Positions 23,946 through 32,013 of a stretch of 64,000 bases of DNA are shown here, one piece after another. The stretch spans positions 1 through 64,000 of the forward strand of contig URFL01000002.1 of NCBI GenBank assembly GCA_900547105.1, written 5' to 3'. The DNA is from an uncultured Oscillospiraceae bacterium. Its GTDB lineage: Bacteria > Bacillota > Clostridia > Oscillospirales > Acutalibacteraceae. The notes below the pieces were generated by a model. The model did no database searches, was not told the DNA's origin, and worked only from the letters and a program-made list of their open reading frames with translations. The stretch's first letter is position 1; each line of letters begins with the position of its first letter. A program made the position numbers and the translations under genes.

Positions 23946-23985
23946 CACAAAGGTGTCCGCACACGCGGGCACCTTTGTTTGTGTT
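23946..23985 (+). terminator. Terminator of the sugar transferase gene
   Basis: Stem CAAAGGTG-CC-GC (23948-23960) with 23965-23977 followed by TTTG, 17 bases past the stop codon. Confidence 0.8.
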
Positions 23986-24041
23986 CTTTCCCGCCGGTGC
24001 GCGGAACCAAAAGCTATTAACACAGGAAAGAAGGGCTTTCG

Positions 24042-24866
24042 ATGAGCGAATGTTCGCACAATTGTGAAGGCTGCACCCAGGATTGCAGCGAAAAGGATAT
24101 GCACGCAGCGCTGAACGCCTACAGCCACATCCGCAAGGTGGTGGCTGTCAGCAGCGGCAAAGGCGGCGTCGGCAAATCGTCGGTCACCGCGATGCTGGCG
24201 GTGATGATGGCGCGGCGCGGCTATAAGGTGGGCGTGCTGGACGCGGATATCACCGGACCGTCCATTCCCAAGGCGTTTGGTGTGACCGCCAAAGCCAAGG
24301 GCAGCGAGTTGGGGATTCTGCCCGCCGAAACCCATTTGGGCATCAAGATCATGTCCATCAACCTGCTGCTGGAGCATGACGACCAGCCGGTGGTGTGGCG
24401 CGGACCGGTGCTCGCCGGCGCGGTCACCCAGTTCTGGACAGACGTGGTGTGGGGCGATCTTGACTATCTGTTTATTGATATGCCGCCCGGAACCGGCGAT
24501 GTGCCGCTGACCATTTATCAGACCATCCCGCTGGATGGCGGTGTGATCGTGTCCACTCCCCAGACGCTGGTGCAGATGGTGGTGGAAAAGGCGCGCAAAA
24601 TGGCAGAGATGCTGAATGTGCCGCTGATCGGTATGGTAGAAAACATGAGTTGCGTTCTGTGCCCCGATTGCGGCAAGCACATTCCGCTGTTCGGCGATCA
24701 GGCGCAGCTGGAACAAGCGGCGCAGGAGATGGGACTGCCCATTCTCGCCCAACTGCCGCTGAATCCCTCCATCGCGCGGCTGTGCGACGAGGGCGAGATC
24801 GAGCGCGTGGTCTGCGAAGAGCTGGATCCCGCCGCCGATGCGGTAGAAGCGCTGCTGCGCAGCTAA
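24042..24866 (+). CDS. mrp: Mrp/Nbp35-type Fe-S cluster carrier ATPase
   Basis: A 274-residue cytoplasmic P-loop ATPase of the Mrp/ApbC/Nbp35 group, thought to carry and deliver [4Fe-4S] clusters. The deviant Walker A motif is SSGKGGVGKSS near residue 40, with DADITGPSIP, IDMPPGTGDV and VENMSCVLCPDCGKH (the CxxC that binds the bridging cluster). The N terminus has an extra cysteine cluster, CSHNCEGCTQDC, like the N-terminal Fe-S site of eukaryotic Nbp35. The start ATG 24042 follows GAAAGAAGGG. It is a single gene between terminators. Confidence 0.93.
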   Translation: MSECSHNCEGCTQDCSEKDMHAALNAYSHIRKVVAVSSGKGGVGKSSVTAMLAVMMARRGYKVGVLDADITGPSIPKAFGVTAKAKGSELGILPAETHLGIKIMSINLLLEHDDQPVVWRGPVLAGAVTQFWTDVVWGDLDYLFIDMPPGTGDVPLTIYQTIPLDGGVIVSTPQTLVQMVVEKARKMAEMLNVPLIGMVENMSCVLCPDCGKHIPLFGDQAQLEQAAQEMGLPILAQLPLNPSIARLCDEGEIERVVCEELDPAADAVEALLRS

Positions 24867-24887
24867 CCCCCATCAAAAAAGATAGAG

Positions 24888-24935
24888 CAAACGCCCTGCG
24901 TACCGGACAAGCGCCGGCACGCAGGGCGTTTTTGC
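24888..24935 (+). terminator. Terminator of the mrp gene
   Basis: Perfect 12-bp outer stem AACGCCCTGCGT (24890-24901 with 24919-24930) plus inner CCGG/CCGG pairing, followed by five T. Confidence 0.9.
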
Positions 24936-24940
24936 GCATA

Positions 24941-24970
24941 AAAAACGACCGCCCGGTTGGGCGGTCGTTT
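24941..24970 (-). terminator. Terminator of the rsmD-coaD operon
   Basis: Perfect 12-bp stem AAACGACCGCCC (24943-24954 with 24959-24970), GGTT loop, T run on the minus strand. Confidence 0.9.
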
Positions 24971-24977
24971 GCGGTTC

Positions 24978-25481
24978 TTACTGCTGGTTGGAGGGCTGGG
25001 TCGGTTGCTCCGGCGCAGACTGCTCCGCTTTGGACAGCGGGTTGCGCAGCATCTGGCGCGCCTGGCGCAGCTCGCCCACCCGTTTGGTGAGCAGCTCTTC
25101 GGTGCTTCTCAGCACATCGTCGGCAAAATCGTTCGCGCCTTTGCGCATATCGCGCGAGCGCTGCTGTGCCGCCACGAGAATCTCGTTGGCTTTCTGCTGC
25201 GCCGCCACCACGATCGCCTCTTTCGAGATCAGCGCGCGGGCGCGTTCCTCGGCGTTGCGGATAATGTCCTCCGCCTCGCCTTTCGCGGTGGTCACGATGT
25301 CGCCGCGATCCGCCACGATCGCCTGCGCCTGGCGCAGCTCGGACGGCAGATTGGCGCGGATATCGTCCACGATCTCGCGCAGATGATCCGCCGGGATCAG
25401 GCATTTGCCGCCGGACAGCGGCACGCTGACCGCCTTATCAACCATATCGTCAATTTGTTCCAACAATTCGTCTACTTTCAT
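24978..25481 (-). CDS. Coiled-coil protein co-translated with coaD
   Basis: A 167-residue soluble protein that I cannot assign to a named function. The middle (about 45-145) is long alpha-helix rich in A, E, R and Q (AEDIIRNAEERARALISKEA) with heptad-like spacing. It resembles the b subunit of ATP synthase or DivIVA in composition, without a membrane segment. The tail is proline- and glutamine-rich. The ATG overlaps the coaD stop codon by four bases (ATGA), so translation is coupled. Similar genes sit next to coaD in other Firmicutes as far as I recall, so a conserved but unknown role is likely. Confidence 0.75.
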   Translation of the reverse strand: MKVDELLEQIDDMVDKAVSVPLSGGKCLIPADHLREIVDDIRANLPSELRQAQAIVADRGDIVTTAKGEAEDIIRNAEERARALISKEAIVVAAQQKANEILVAAQQRSRDMRKGANDFADDVLRSTEELLTKRVGELRQARQMLRNPLSKAEQSAPEQPTQPSNQQ

Positions 25482-25969
25482 GCTTGTTCATTCCTTCCTA
25501 TTTTACTCAAAATATCCGGCAAAATCGCCGCCGGGACAAATCCGGAAATATCGCCGCCCAGCGAGGCCACCTGTTTGACCAGACTGGAGGACAGGTACAT
25601 ATGCTCGGCCTTGGTGGTGAGAAACACGGTTTCCACCTCGGCATTGAGCTTGCGGTTGGTCAGCGCCATCTGGAACTCATATTCAAAATCCGACATGGCG
25701 CGCAAACCCTTGACGATCGCGTTGGCCTGTCGTTTGCGGGCGTATTCGGCCAGCAAACCGTCGTAGCAATCCACCTCCACATGGGGCAGATCCGCCGTCA
25801 CCCGCCGCAGCAGATCCGCGCGTTCGCTCAGCGAAAACAGCGGGTGTTTGGCGGCGTTGGGCATCACCGTGACGATCACCTTATCAAACAAGGCAGCCGC
25901 CCGATGGATCACATCCAGATGCCCGAAGGTCACCGGATCAAAGCTGCCGGGGCATATCGCAATTTTCAT
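25478..25969 (-). CDS. coaD: Phosphopantetheine adenylyltransferase
   Basis: A 163-residue enzyme that transfers AMP to 4'-phosphopantetheine, the fourth step of coenzyme A synthesis. Hallmarks: GSFDPVTFGHLDVI at the N terminus (nucleotidyl-transferase TxGH motif), KGLRAMSDFEYEFQMA in the middle and YLSSSLVKQVASLGGD near the end. The open frame extends upstream, but MKIAICPGSFDP at 25969 with AGGCGG before it matches the family start. It lies 16 bases after rsmD, the usual Firmicutes order. Confidence 0.95.
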   Translation of the reverse strand: MKIAICPGSFDPVTFGHLDVIHRAAALFDKVIVTVMPNAAKHPLFSLSERADLLRRVTADLPHVEVDCYDGLLAEYARKRQANAIVKGLRAMSDFEYEFQMALTNRKLNAEVETVFLTTKAEHMYLSSSLVKQVASLGGDISGFVPAAILPDILSKIGRNEQA

Positions 25970-25985
25970 AGGCTGCAACCGCCTT

Positions 25986-26540
25986 TCATGCGGTCGGCTG
26001 GTCGGCATCGTACCGATACAGCCAGATGTAAATTTTCCCATACCGATAGGTGCGGGCCAGCGCAAAGCGACCCACCCGATCAGGCAGCGAACCGGCATCG
26101 TTGGTTTCGCAAACGATCACGCCACCCGGCTGCATCCGCGGGGCGACCTGCTGCAAAGCGGGTTCCAATAGACCAGCCGCATACGGCGGATCCAAAAACG
26201 CGATGTCAAACGTTTCGCCGCCGCGCGCCAGATACGCCATCGCGTCCTGGCAGATCACACGGGCGTGTTCCGAAAGACCGGTCTGTTTCAAATTGCGGCG
26301 GACGATCTCCACCGCCGCGGCGTTTTTGTCCACAAACACACAATCCGCCGCGCCCCGGCTGAGCGCTTCCAGCCCCAGCTGGCCGCTACCGGCGAACAAA
26401 TCCAGCACCCGGCGCCCCTCAATTTCAAATTGCAGGACGCTGAACAGCCCTTCCTTGACCCGTTCGGCAGTGGGGCGCGTATCCTCCCCCGCCAGCGTTT
26501 CCAACCGGCGGCCACGGGCGGTTCCGGTGATAATTCTCAT
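25986..26540 (-). CDS. rsmD: 16S rRNA (guanine966-N2)-methyltransferase
   Basis: A 184-residue SAM-dependent methyltransferase acting on 16S rRNA. It starts MRIITGTARGRRL, has RPTAERVKEGLFSVL, the SAM-binding VLDLFAGSGQLGLEALSRGA and the catalytic motif FLDPPYAAG. ATG 26540 is preferred to a GTG six bases upstream because AGGAG lies five bases before the ATG. It heads the rsmD - coaD - coiled-coil operon and has its own promoter. Confidence 0.94.
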   Translation of the reverse strand: MRIITGTARGRRLETLAGEDTRPTAERVKEGLFSVLQFEIEGRRVLDLFAGSGQLGLEALSRGAADCVFVDKNAAAVEIVRRNLKQTGLSEHARVICQDAMAYLARGGETFDIAFLDPPYAAGLLEPALQQVAPRMQPGGVIVCETNDAGSLPDRVGRFALARTYRYGKIYIWLYRYDADQPTA

Positions 26541-26574
26541 GCCCACTCCTCACAATCTGTCAAGCTTATTCATT

Positions 26575-26603
26575 ATTATGCTATATTCCACGGGGGATGT
26601 CAA
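26575..26603 (-). promoter_or_regulatory. Promoter of the rsmD-coaD operon
   Basis: Minus strand: TTGACA (complement of 26598-26603), 17-base spacer, CATAAT (complement of 26575-26580), about 30 bases before the rsmD start. Confidence 0.75.
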
Positions 26604-26620
26604 GAGAGTTCACAGCTTAT

Positions 26621-27412
26621 TTACAGCTTTTTGTCTTTTTCCAAACTCGCGTCCACCGCCGCAATCACCGCGGCTTCCAGCCCATCACGCTGCAGCGAGC
26701 AAACGCCCTCGATGGTGGTGCCGCCCGGCGAGCAGACCGCATCCATCATCACATGGGGATGCGCGCCGGTTTCCTGCAGCAGCTTGGCGGTGCCCAGCAC
26801 CGCTTGGGTCGCGATCTCCAGCGATTGCGCTTTGGGCAAGCCGTGCTTGACCCCCGCTTGCGCCAGCGATTCAATATACAGCATCGTGAAGGCGGGCGAG
26901 CAGGACGCGATCGCCGAAAACAGCGAAAACGCGCTTTCCTCCAGCTCCATCGACCGCCCCACCGCGTCGAACATCCGCGCCACCAGCGCCTTATGCTCGT
27001 CGGTTGCCAGCGCGTTGCCGGTGTAGGCGGAGATCGCCGCCCCCACTGTGGCGCAAATATTGGGCATCACCCGTACGATGGCGCGTTCGCCCACCAGCGC
27101 CGCAATATCCGCCAGCGTTTTGCCGGCGGCGATGGAGATCACCAGCGGATTCTCTTTGGTCAGCACCTCGACCAGCGGCGGCAGCACCCGCGGGAACATC
27201 TGCGGTTTCACCGCCAGCACCACCGCGTCCGCACCGGTGATCGCCTCTTCCGCCGAAGCGGCGGCAAGGATACCCCATTCGTCGGCGAGCGCTTTGGTCT
27301 TGGCGGCATCGATATCGAACGCGGCGATATCCGACCCCGCAAACGAGCCGCGGCACATACCGCGCATGATGGCTCCGGCCATGTTGCCGGCGCCGATAAA
27401 GGCAATTTTCAT
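26621..27412 (-). CDS. proC: Pyrroline-5-carboxylate reductase
   Basis: A 263-residue NAD(P)H enzyme for the last step of proline synthesis. The Rossmann motif is MKIAFIGAGNMAGAIMRG. The conserved C-terminal signature begins SPAFTMLYIESLAQAGVKHG, and HPHVMMDAVCSPGGTTIEG follows. ATG 27412 is chosen over an upstream in-frame start because AGAGGA precedes it. It is only 19 bases after metK without a terminator between, so it is probably co-transcribed with metK under the SAM riboswitch. No other proline genes are in the window. Confidence 0.94.
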   Translation of the reverse strand: MKIAFIGAGNMAGAIMRGMCRGSFAGSDIAAFDIDAAKTKALADEWGILAAASAEEAITGADAVVLAVKPQMFPRVLPPLVEVLTKENPLVISIAAGKTLADIAALVGERAIVRVMPNICATVGAAISAYTGNALATDEHKALVARMFDAVGRSMELEESAFSLFSAIASCSPAFTMLYIESLAQAGVKHGLPKAQSLEIATQAVLGTAKLLQETGAHPHVMMDAVCSPGGTTIEGVCSLQRDGLEAAVIAAVDASLEKDKKL

Positions 27413-27431
27413 ATCCGGTTCCTCTTTTCTG

Positions 27432-28619
27432 TTACGCGCGTCCGAAATAGGCATTCAGCGCAGCGGCTTTGTCGGTCTTTTCCCACGCCACGCCCAAATC
27501 CTCACGACCCATATGGCCGTACGCCGCCAGCTGGCGATAGATGGGGCGGCGCAGCTGCAGCGTGTCAATGATCGCCGCCGGGCGGAAATCGAATACCGCC
27601 TGCAGCGCCTCCGCCAGCTTGTCATCGCCCACCACGCCGGTGCCGTTGGTTTCCACCAGCACCGACACCGGATGCGCCACACCGATGGCATACGCCAACT
27701 GCACCTCGCACCGAGTGGCAAGTCCTGCCGCCACCACATTTTTGGCGGCGTACCGCGCCATGTAGCAGGCGGAGCGATCCACCTTGGTCGGATCTTTGCC
27801 CGAGAACGCGCCGCCGCCGTGGCTGGCATAGCCGCCGTAGGTATCCACAATGATCTTGCGTCCGGTCAAACCGCTGTCGCCCTGCGGGCCGCCCACCACG
27901 AACCGACCGGTCGGGTTGACATAGATCTTGGTGTTGTCATCCAGCAGCTCGGCGGGAACAATGGGGCGGATCACCTGCTCGATCATATCGCGACGAATGG
28001 TATCCAGCGACACATCCGCGCTGTGCTGGGTGGACACAACCACCGCATCCACCCGCACAGGGGTGTAGCCGTCGTATTCCACCGTCACCTGCGTTTTGCC
28101 GTCCGGACGCAGATACGGCAGAGTGCCGTCCTTACGCACCGCCGCCAGCCGCTGCGCCATTTTGTGCGCCAGCGAAATCGGCAGCGGCATCAGCTCGGGC
28201 GTTTCGTTGCACGCGAATCCAAACATCATGCCCTGGTCGCCCGCGCCAATGGTGTCGTAATCCTCTTTCGAGTGCTCGCGCGCTTCCAACGCGTTGTTTA
28301 CGCCCATCGCGATATCCGGCGACTGCTCGTCGATCGCGGTCAGCACCGCGCAGGCATCGCCGTCAAAGCCCTGCTCGTTGCCGGTGTAGCCGATGTCGCG
28401 GATCACCCGGCGCGCAATGCGCGGAATGTCCACATAGCAGTTGGTGGAGATCTCGCCCATCACCAGCACCAGACCGGTGGTAGCGGTGGTTTCGCACGCG
28501 ACATGCGCTTGCGGGTCCTGCGCCAGAATTTCATCCAGCACCGCATCGGAAATCTGGTCGCACACTTTGTCGGGATGCCCTTCGGTCACCGATTCGGATG
28601 TAAAAAGTCGTTTTGCCAT
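27432..28619 (-). CDS. metK: S-adenosylmethionine synthetase
   Basis: A 395-residue enzyme joining ATP and methionine to give SAM. It begins AKRLFTSESVTEGHPDK and includes GAGDQGMMFGFACNE (the ATP-binding GAGDQG loop) and GGGAFSGKDPTKVDRS (the phosphate-binding signature). ATG 28619 follows GGAAGG. Upstream is a SAM-I riboswitch with a terminator and a near-perfect promoter, so the gene is switched off when SAM is plentiful. proC follows at 19 bases. Confidence 0.96.
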   Translation of the reverse strand: MAKRLFTSESVTEGHPDKVCDQISDAVLDEILAQDPQAHVACETTATTGLVLVMGEISTNCYVDIPRIARRVIRDIGYTGNEQGFDGDACAVLTAIDEQSPDIAMGVNNALEAREHSKEDYDTIGAGDQGMMFGFACNETPELMPLPISLAHKMAQRLAAVRKDGTLPYLRPDGKTQVTVEYDGYTPVRVDAVVVSTQHSADVSLDTIRRDMIEQVIRPIVPAELLDDNTKIYVNPTGRFVVGGPQGDSGLTGRKIIVDTYGGYASHGGGAFSGKDPTKVDRSACYMARYAAKNVVAAGLATRCEVQLAYAIGVAHPVSVLVETNGTGVVGDDKLAEALQAVFDFRPAAIIDTLQLRRPIYRQLAAYGHMGREDLGVAWEKTDKAAALNAYFGRA

Positions 28620-28650
28620 ATCGTATATCGTCCTTCCTGTTCGCCTTATC

Positions 28651-28683
28651 AAAAAATGCCGTCCGGCAAGCGGGCGGCATTTC
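28651..28683 (-). terminator. Riboswitch-controlled terminator of metK
   Basis: Stem AAATGCCG-CCG (28654-28665) with 28671-28682, followed on the minus strand by six T. It is the expression platform of the SAM-I riboswitch. Confidence 0.88.
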
Positions 28684-28690
28684 TGTCTCC

Positions 28691-28785
28691 CTCATCTTCC
28701 GGTTTCTACCGCAGGATTTGGCACCTTGCTTGTCGCAGGTTGCCGGACATCATCGGGCCTGTTCCCTCCGTCACTCTCGATAAGG
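28691..28785 (-). promoter_or_regulatory. SAM-I (S-box) riboswitch
   Basis: On the minus strand the leader has the S-box consensus in order: CTTATCGAGAG, then GGAGGGA-CAGGCCCGATGA, then CCGGCAACC, AAGGTGCCAAATCC, and finally GAAGATGAG, which closes the P1 stem. It lies between the promoter (28806-28834) and an intrinsic terminator (28651-28683) ahead of metK. SAM binding should favour the terminator and stop metK-proC transcription. Confidence 0.95.
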
Positions 28786-28805
28786 ACATTATCAAATTTT
28801 TGTTC

Positions 28806-28834
28806 ATTATACCAAGCCTGTCCGGCTTTGTCAA
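28806..28834 (-). promoter_or_regulatory. Promoter of metK-proC
   Basis: Minus strand: perfect TTGACA (complement of 28829-28834), 17-base spacer, perfect TATAAT (complement of 28806-28811). The transcript would start about 14 bases before the riboswitch. Confidence 0.92.
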
Positions 28835-28855
28835 CCCCCGCCGCCGCGGAAACGC

Positions 28856-29701
28856 TTACCAGCCCTTTTCCTGCAAAAACTCTTCCAGTGTGATGCCGCG
28901 GGACATGATCTCCTTGGCGTACTCCTTGCCGACATAGCGATAGTGCCACGGCTCGTAGTCCATGCCGGTGATCTGCTCTTTTCCCTTGGGATAGCGCAGG
29001 ATAAAGCCATAGTCGGCGCAGTGCGCTTTCAGCCACTGGAACGCCTTGCTCTGGTCGAACGATTCCTGCCGGTCGGTGTAGCCGCTGCCCAGAATATCCA
29101 GCGCCAAACCGGTCTGGTGCTCGCTGGTACCGGGGCGGATCACCTCGGTCGCCGCCATCGAACGCGCGTCCGAATCGCTGTAGCCTTTGGCTTTCCATTC
29201 CTTGACCACCGCGTCAAAATACTGCTGCTGGGTTTCGCCGTCGCGATACAGCAGCACGCCCCACAGACCGTACTCTTCCCCATCGCTCATCATTTGATCC
29301 AGCGCGTCTTTAATGCGGGTATCGATGCGGTTGCCCGCGTTGTCGTAATCGACATAGGTGGTGGCTTGCTCATAGCCGTCGGGCAGCGTGTTCCAGCTGT
29401 TGACCAGCAGCAAGCTCCACTCTTTCACTTTGGTTTGTTTATAATGACCCGCCACTGCCGCCGCGGTGGTAGAGGTGGACGGCTGCTTGGACGGTGCGGT
29501 CGTGTCCGCCGGGGTGGCTGCCTCCGTCGGCACCGCGGTCGGTTCGGTCGCGGGCGACGCCTCCCATGTGATGCGGTTGGTCGCAATACCCACCGCCAGC
29601 GCCGCGCATCCCAGCGACAGCACCAACAACAAAATCAGCGCGGTGATCATCCATCCCCGATGCCCGGAGCTTTTTTGTTTGCCATGTCGCGGTGTACCCA
29701 T
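28856..29701 (-). CDS. VanY-type D-alanyl-D-alanine carboxypeptidase (M15)
   Basis: A 281-residue membrane-anchored peptidase. A cytoplasmic basic start and one transmembrane helix (about 18-40) are followed by a serine/threonine/proline-rich linker (about 48-85) and an M15B zinc peptidase domain. Zinc and catalytic motifs are intact: TSEHQTGLALDI (SxHxxGxAxD) and EPWHYRYVG. It should trim the terminal D-Ala from peptidoglycan stems outside the cell. It is a single gene with its own promoter. The start ATG 29701 has AGGAGG upstream. There is no vancomycin-resistance cluster around it, so a housekeeping wall-trimming role is likely. Confidence 0.93.
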   Translation of the reverse strand: MGTPRHGKQKSSGHRGWMITALILLLVLSLGCAALAVGIATNRITWEASPATEPTAVPTEAATPADTTAPSKQPSTSTTAAAVAGHYKQTKVKEWSLLLVNSWNTLPDGYEQATTYVDYDNAGNRIDTRIKDALDQMMSDGEEYGLWGVLLYRDGETQQQYFDAVVKEWKAKGYSDSDARSMAATEVIRPGTSEHQTGLALDILGSGYTDRQESFDQSKAFQWLKAHCADYGFILRYPKGKEQITGMDYEPWHYRYVGKEYAKEIMSRGITLEEFLQEKGW

Positions 29702-29752
29702 AACGCCTCATCCTCCTCATGTCAAAAATCGTCGAATACCAATCCAAGATAT

Positions 29753-29781
29753 AGTATATCATCATTTTTTGCTGCCGTCAA
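29753..29781 (-). promoter_or_regulatory. Promoter of the VanY-type gene
   Basis: Minus strand: TTGACG (complement of 29776-29781), 17-base spacer, TATACT (complement of 29753-29758). Confidence 0.75.
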
Positions 29782-29831
29782 AGGCGTTTTTCCGTATTTG
29801 TCGATCCGCTGCTTTTTTTGAAGCCGCCCTC

Positions 29832-29861
29832 TTGATTTGTCCAGTTGCTTTGTGGTATACT
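29832..29861 (+). promoter_or_regulatory. Promoter of the pyruvate kinase gene
   Basis: TTGATT (29832-29837), 18-base spacer, TATACT (29856-29861), followed by a leader of about 60 nt. Confidence 0.65.
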
Positions 29862-29926
29862 TATATTGGGAAAGATTTCGATTACCTGTTTTCTTTCATC
29901 TTTGTAATAAAAGGGGATTGTTCGTT

Positions 29927-31675
29927 ATGAGGAGGAAAACGAAAATCATCTGCACGCTCGGTCCTTCGACCGACGATCCGGCCATTCTACGCCAGCTGAT
30001 GCTGGCGGGTATGGATGTGGCGCGCATCAACATGTCCCATCAGGATCACGCTTGCCACCGCAAGCGGATCGATATGGTGAAACAGCTGCGCGAAGAGCTG
30101 GATCTGCCGGTGGCGGTGCTGATCGACACCAAAGGACCGGAAATCCGGCTGGGAACCTTTGTCCAGCCGAAGGTGACGCTGACCGAAGGCAGCTTGTTCA
30201 CCCTGACCACCGAACCGGTGGAGGGTACGGCGGAACAGGCTTCCATCAGCTTTGCGGGGCTGCCGCAGGATGTGATTCCCGGCAACCACATTTTGATCGA
30301 TGACGGCTTGATCGATCTGCGGGTGGAAGGCACCACCGACACCACCATCACCTGCACCGTACTCAACGGCGGTGTGGTATCCGCCAACAAGGGCATCAAT
30401 GTGCCGGATGTGAGCCTGTCGATGCCGTTTATGAGCAAGCGCGACCGTTCAGACATTGCGTTTGCCTGCGAAGTGGAGGCGGATTTTATCGCGGCCTCCT
30501 TCACCCGCCGCGCCGACGATGTGGTGCAGATCCGGCAGGAGCTGGAGCGCCACAACAACCACAACATTCGCATCATCGCCAAAATTGAAAACGCCGAGGG
30601 CGTTGCCAATATTGACGAGATCATCAAGGTGTCGGACGGCATCATGGTCGCCCGCGGCGACATGGGCGTGGAAATTGCACTGGAGGAGATCCCCAGTCTG
30701 CAAAAAATGCTGATCCACAAGGCATACAACGCCGGACTGCAGGTCATCACCGCCACCCAAATGCTGGATTCGATGATGAAAAACCCGCGTCCCACCCGTG
30801 CGGAAAGCACCGATGTCGCCAACGCGATTTACGACGGCACCAGCGCCATCATGCTGTCGGGCGAAACGGCGGCGGGTGCGTATCCGATCGAAGCGCTGAA
30901 AACCATGGCGCGGATCGCCTGTCGCACCGAGCAGGACATCAACTATATGCGTCGGTTCGCGGTGCGCGAGGTGCGGGATGCGCCGAATGTGACCAACGCG
31001 ATTTCGCACGCAGCCGTGACCACGGCGCACGATATGGGCGCCAAGGCGATTATTGCGGTGACCAAGTCCGGCGCCACCGCACGGATGATCTCCAAATTCC
31101 GCCCCGCCTGCCCCATCATCTGCTGCACCACCGACCCCACCGCCCAGCGTCAGATGAATTTGTCGTGGGGCGTGATTCCGCTGATGGCGGAAGAACAGAG
31201 CACGATGGATGATCTGTTTGAGCACGCGGTGGATTGCGCGGTGAAAAAGAATATGCTCGCCAGCGGCGATCTGGTGGTTATCACCGCGGGTGCACCGCTG
31301 GGTATTTCCGGCACCACTAACCTGTTGAAAGTGCATTTGGTGGGGAACATTCTGGTGCAGGGCACCGGTGTAACCCGCTTCCACGCCTGCGGCAATTTGT
31401 GCGTAGCGCGCGATGAGGACGACGCGATGGAGCGGTTCCGTCCGGGCGACATTTTGGTGATCCCGCAAACCAGCAATCGTCTGCTGCCGTTGATGAAAGA
31501 GGCAGCCGGCATCGTGACCGAGACCGCCGGACTCAACAGCCACGCCGCCATCGTCGGCATGGCGTTGGAGAAGCCGGTGCTGGTGGGAGCCAAAGAAGCG
31601 ACCCACATTTTGAAAAGCGGCACCACCGTCACCCTCAACGCCGAACGCGGCGTGGTCATCTACGGCAAACAGTAA
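29927..31675 (+). CDS. pyk: Pyruvate kinase with C-terminal PEP-utiliser domain
   Basis: A 582-residue glycolytic enzyme converting PEP and ADP to pyruvate and ATP. The start TKIICTLGPSTDDP, the DTKGPEIR motif, the active-site signature IIAKIENAEGV and MVARGDMGVE, and ATQMLDSM are all intact. Beyond the usual 470 residues is an extra domain (about 490-582) with the PEP-utilising signature GIVTETAGLNSHAAIVG, as found in many Firmicutes pyruvate kinases. The frame runs upstream to 29837, but AAGGGGA before ATG 29927 marks the start. Single gene with promoter and terminator. Confidence 0.96.
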   Translation: MRRKTKIICTLGPSTDDPAILRQLMLAGMDVARINMSHQDHACHRKRIDMVKQLREELDLPVAVLIDTKGPEIRLGTFVQPKVTLTEGSLFTLTTEPVEGTAEQASISFAGLPQDVIPGNHILIDDGLIDLRVEGTTDTTITCTVLNGGVVSANKGINVPDVSLSMPFMSKRDRSDIAFACEVEADFIAASFTRRADDVVQIRQELERHNNHNIRIIAKIENAEGVANIDEIIKVSDGIMVARGDMGVEIALEEIPSLQKMLIHKAYNAGLQVITATQMLDSMMKNPRPTRAESTDVANAIYDGTSAIMLSGETAAGAYPIEALKTMARIACRTEQDINYMRRFAVREVRDAPNVTNAISHAAVTTAHDMGAKAIIAVTKSGATARMISKFRPACPIICCTTDPTAQRQMNLSWGVIPLMAEEQSTMDDLFEHAVDCAVKKNMLASGDLVVITAGAPLGISGTTNLLKVHLVGNILVQGTGVTRFHACGNLCVARDEDDAMERFRPGDILVIPQTSNRLLPLMKEAAGIVTETAGLNSHAAIVGMALEKPVLVGAKEATHILKSGTTVTLNAERGVVIYGKQ

Positions 31676-31683
31676 TCGATACC

Positions 31684-31722
31684 GAACAGCCCCCTGTGGC
31701 ATACGCCACAGGGGGCTGTTTG
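31684..31722 (+). terminator. Terminator of pyk
   Basis: Perfect 16-bp stem AACAGCCCCCTGTGGC (31685-31700 with 31705-31720), ATAC loop, then TT. Confidence 0.88.
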
Positions 31723-31887
31723 CGTAAATGAAAAATTTTGGAAGTGGCGTGACGGATGAGGTGTCCGTAATCGAAGCTGGTGATAAGTGCCAAAAGACAG
31801 ATGGCAAGAGAAATTAAGTTCCCGTTTTGATGCTGCGGGAACGTTTTCTCTTCCTCGGTCGCTGCTTTCCTCACCATTTCTGCGTAA

Positions 31888-31964
31888 GGGCGATGCCGAC
31901 ATCGCCCTGCGAAGCATGTACAAATCCGCGGCGGGCGCAAGCCTTCACCTTGCGGAGTGGTGCC
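31888..31964 (+). repeat. Degenerate copy of a dispersed intergenic repeat
   Basis: The stretch starting GGGCGATGCCGACATCG and running through ACAAATCCGCGG and GCAAGCCTTC matches, with scattered changes, the repeat at 42711-42786. It lies in a 338-base gap between pyk and the DUF1846 gene that has no credible gene. The first part of the gap (31730-31765) also has the GGATGAGGTG motif found beside the other copies. Confidence 0.65.
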
Positions 31965-31972
31965 CTATATGC

Positions 31973-32008
31973 AAAGCAGCCTGCGGCGAATGCCACAGGC
32001 TGCTTTTT
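31973..32008. terminator. Convergent terminator beside the DUF1846 gene
   Basis: Stem AAAGCAGCCTG-GGC (31973-31987) with 31992-32005, one mismatch, T run on the plus strand. It lies five bases past the stop codon of the minus-strand gene and could serve both directions. Confidence 0.7.
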
Positions 32009-32013
32009 CGTTT

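Noticed and set aside
28856..29701. A vancomycin-resistance cluster suggested by the VanY-like gene
   Set aside because: No vanRS, vanH or D-Ala-D-Lac ligase lies nearby, and the ddl in this window has the D-Ala-D-Ala type Lys-Tyr pair.
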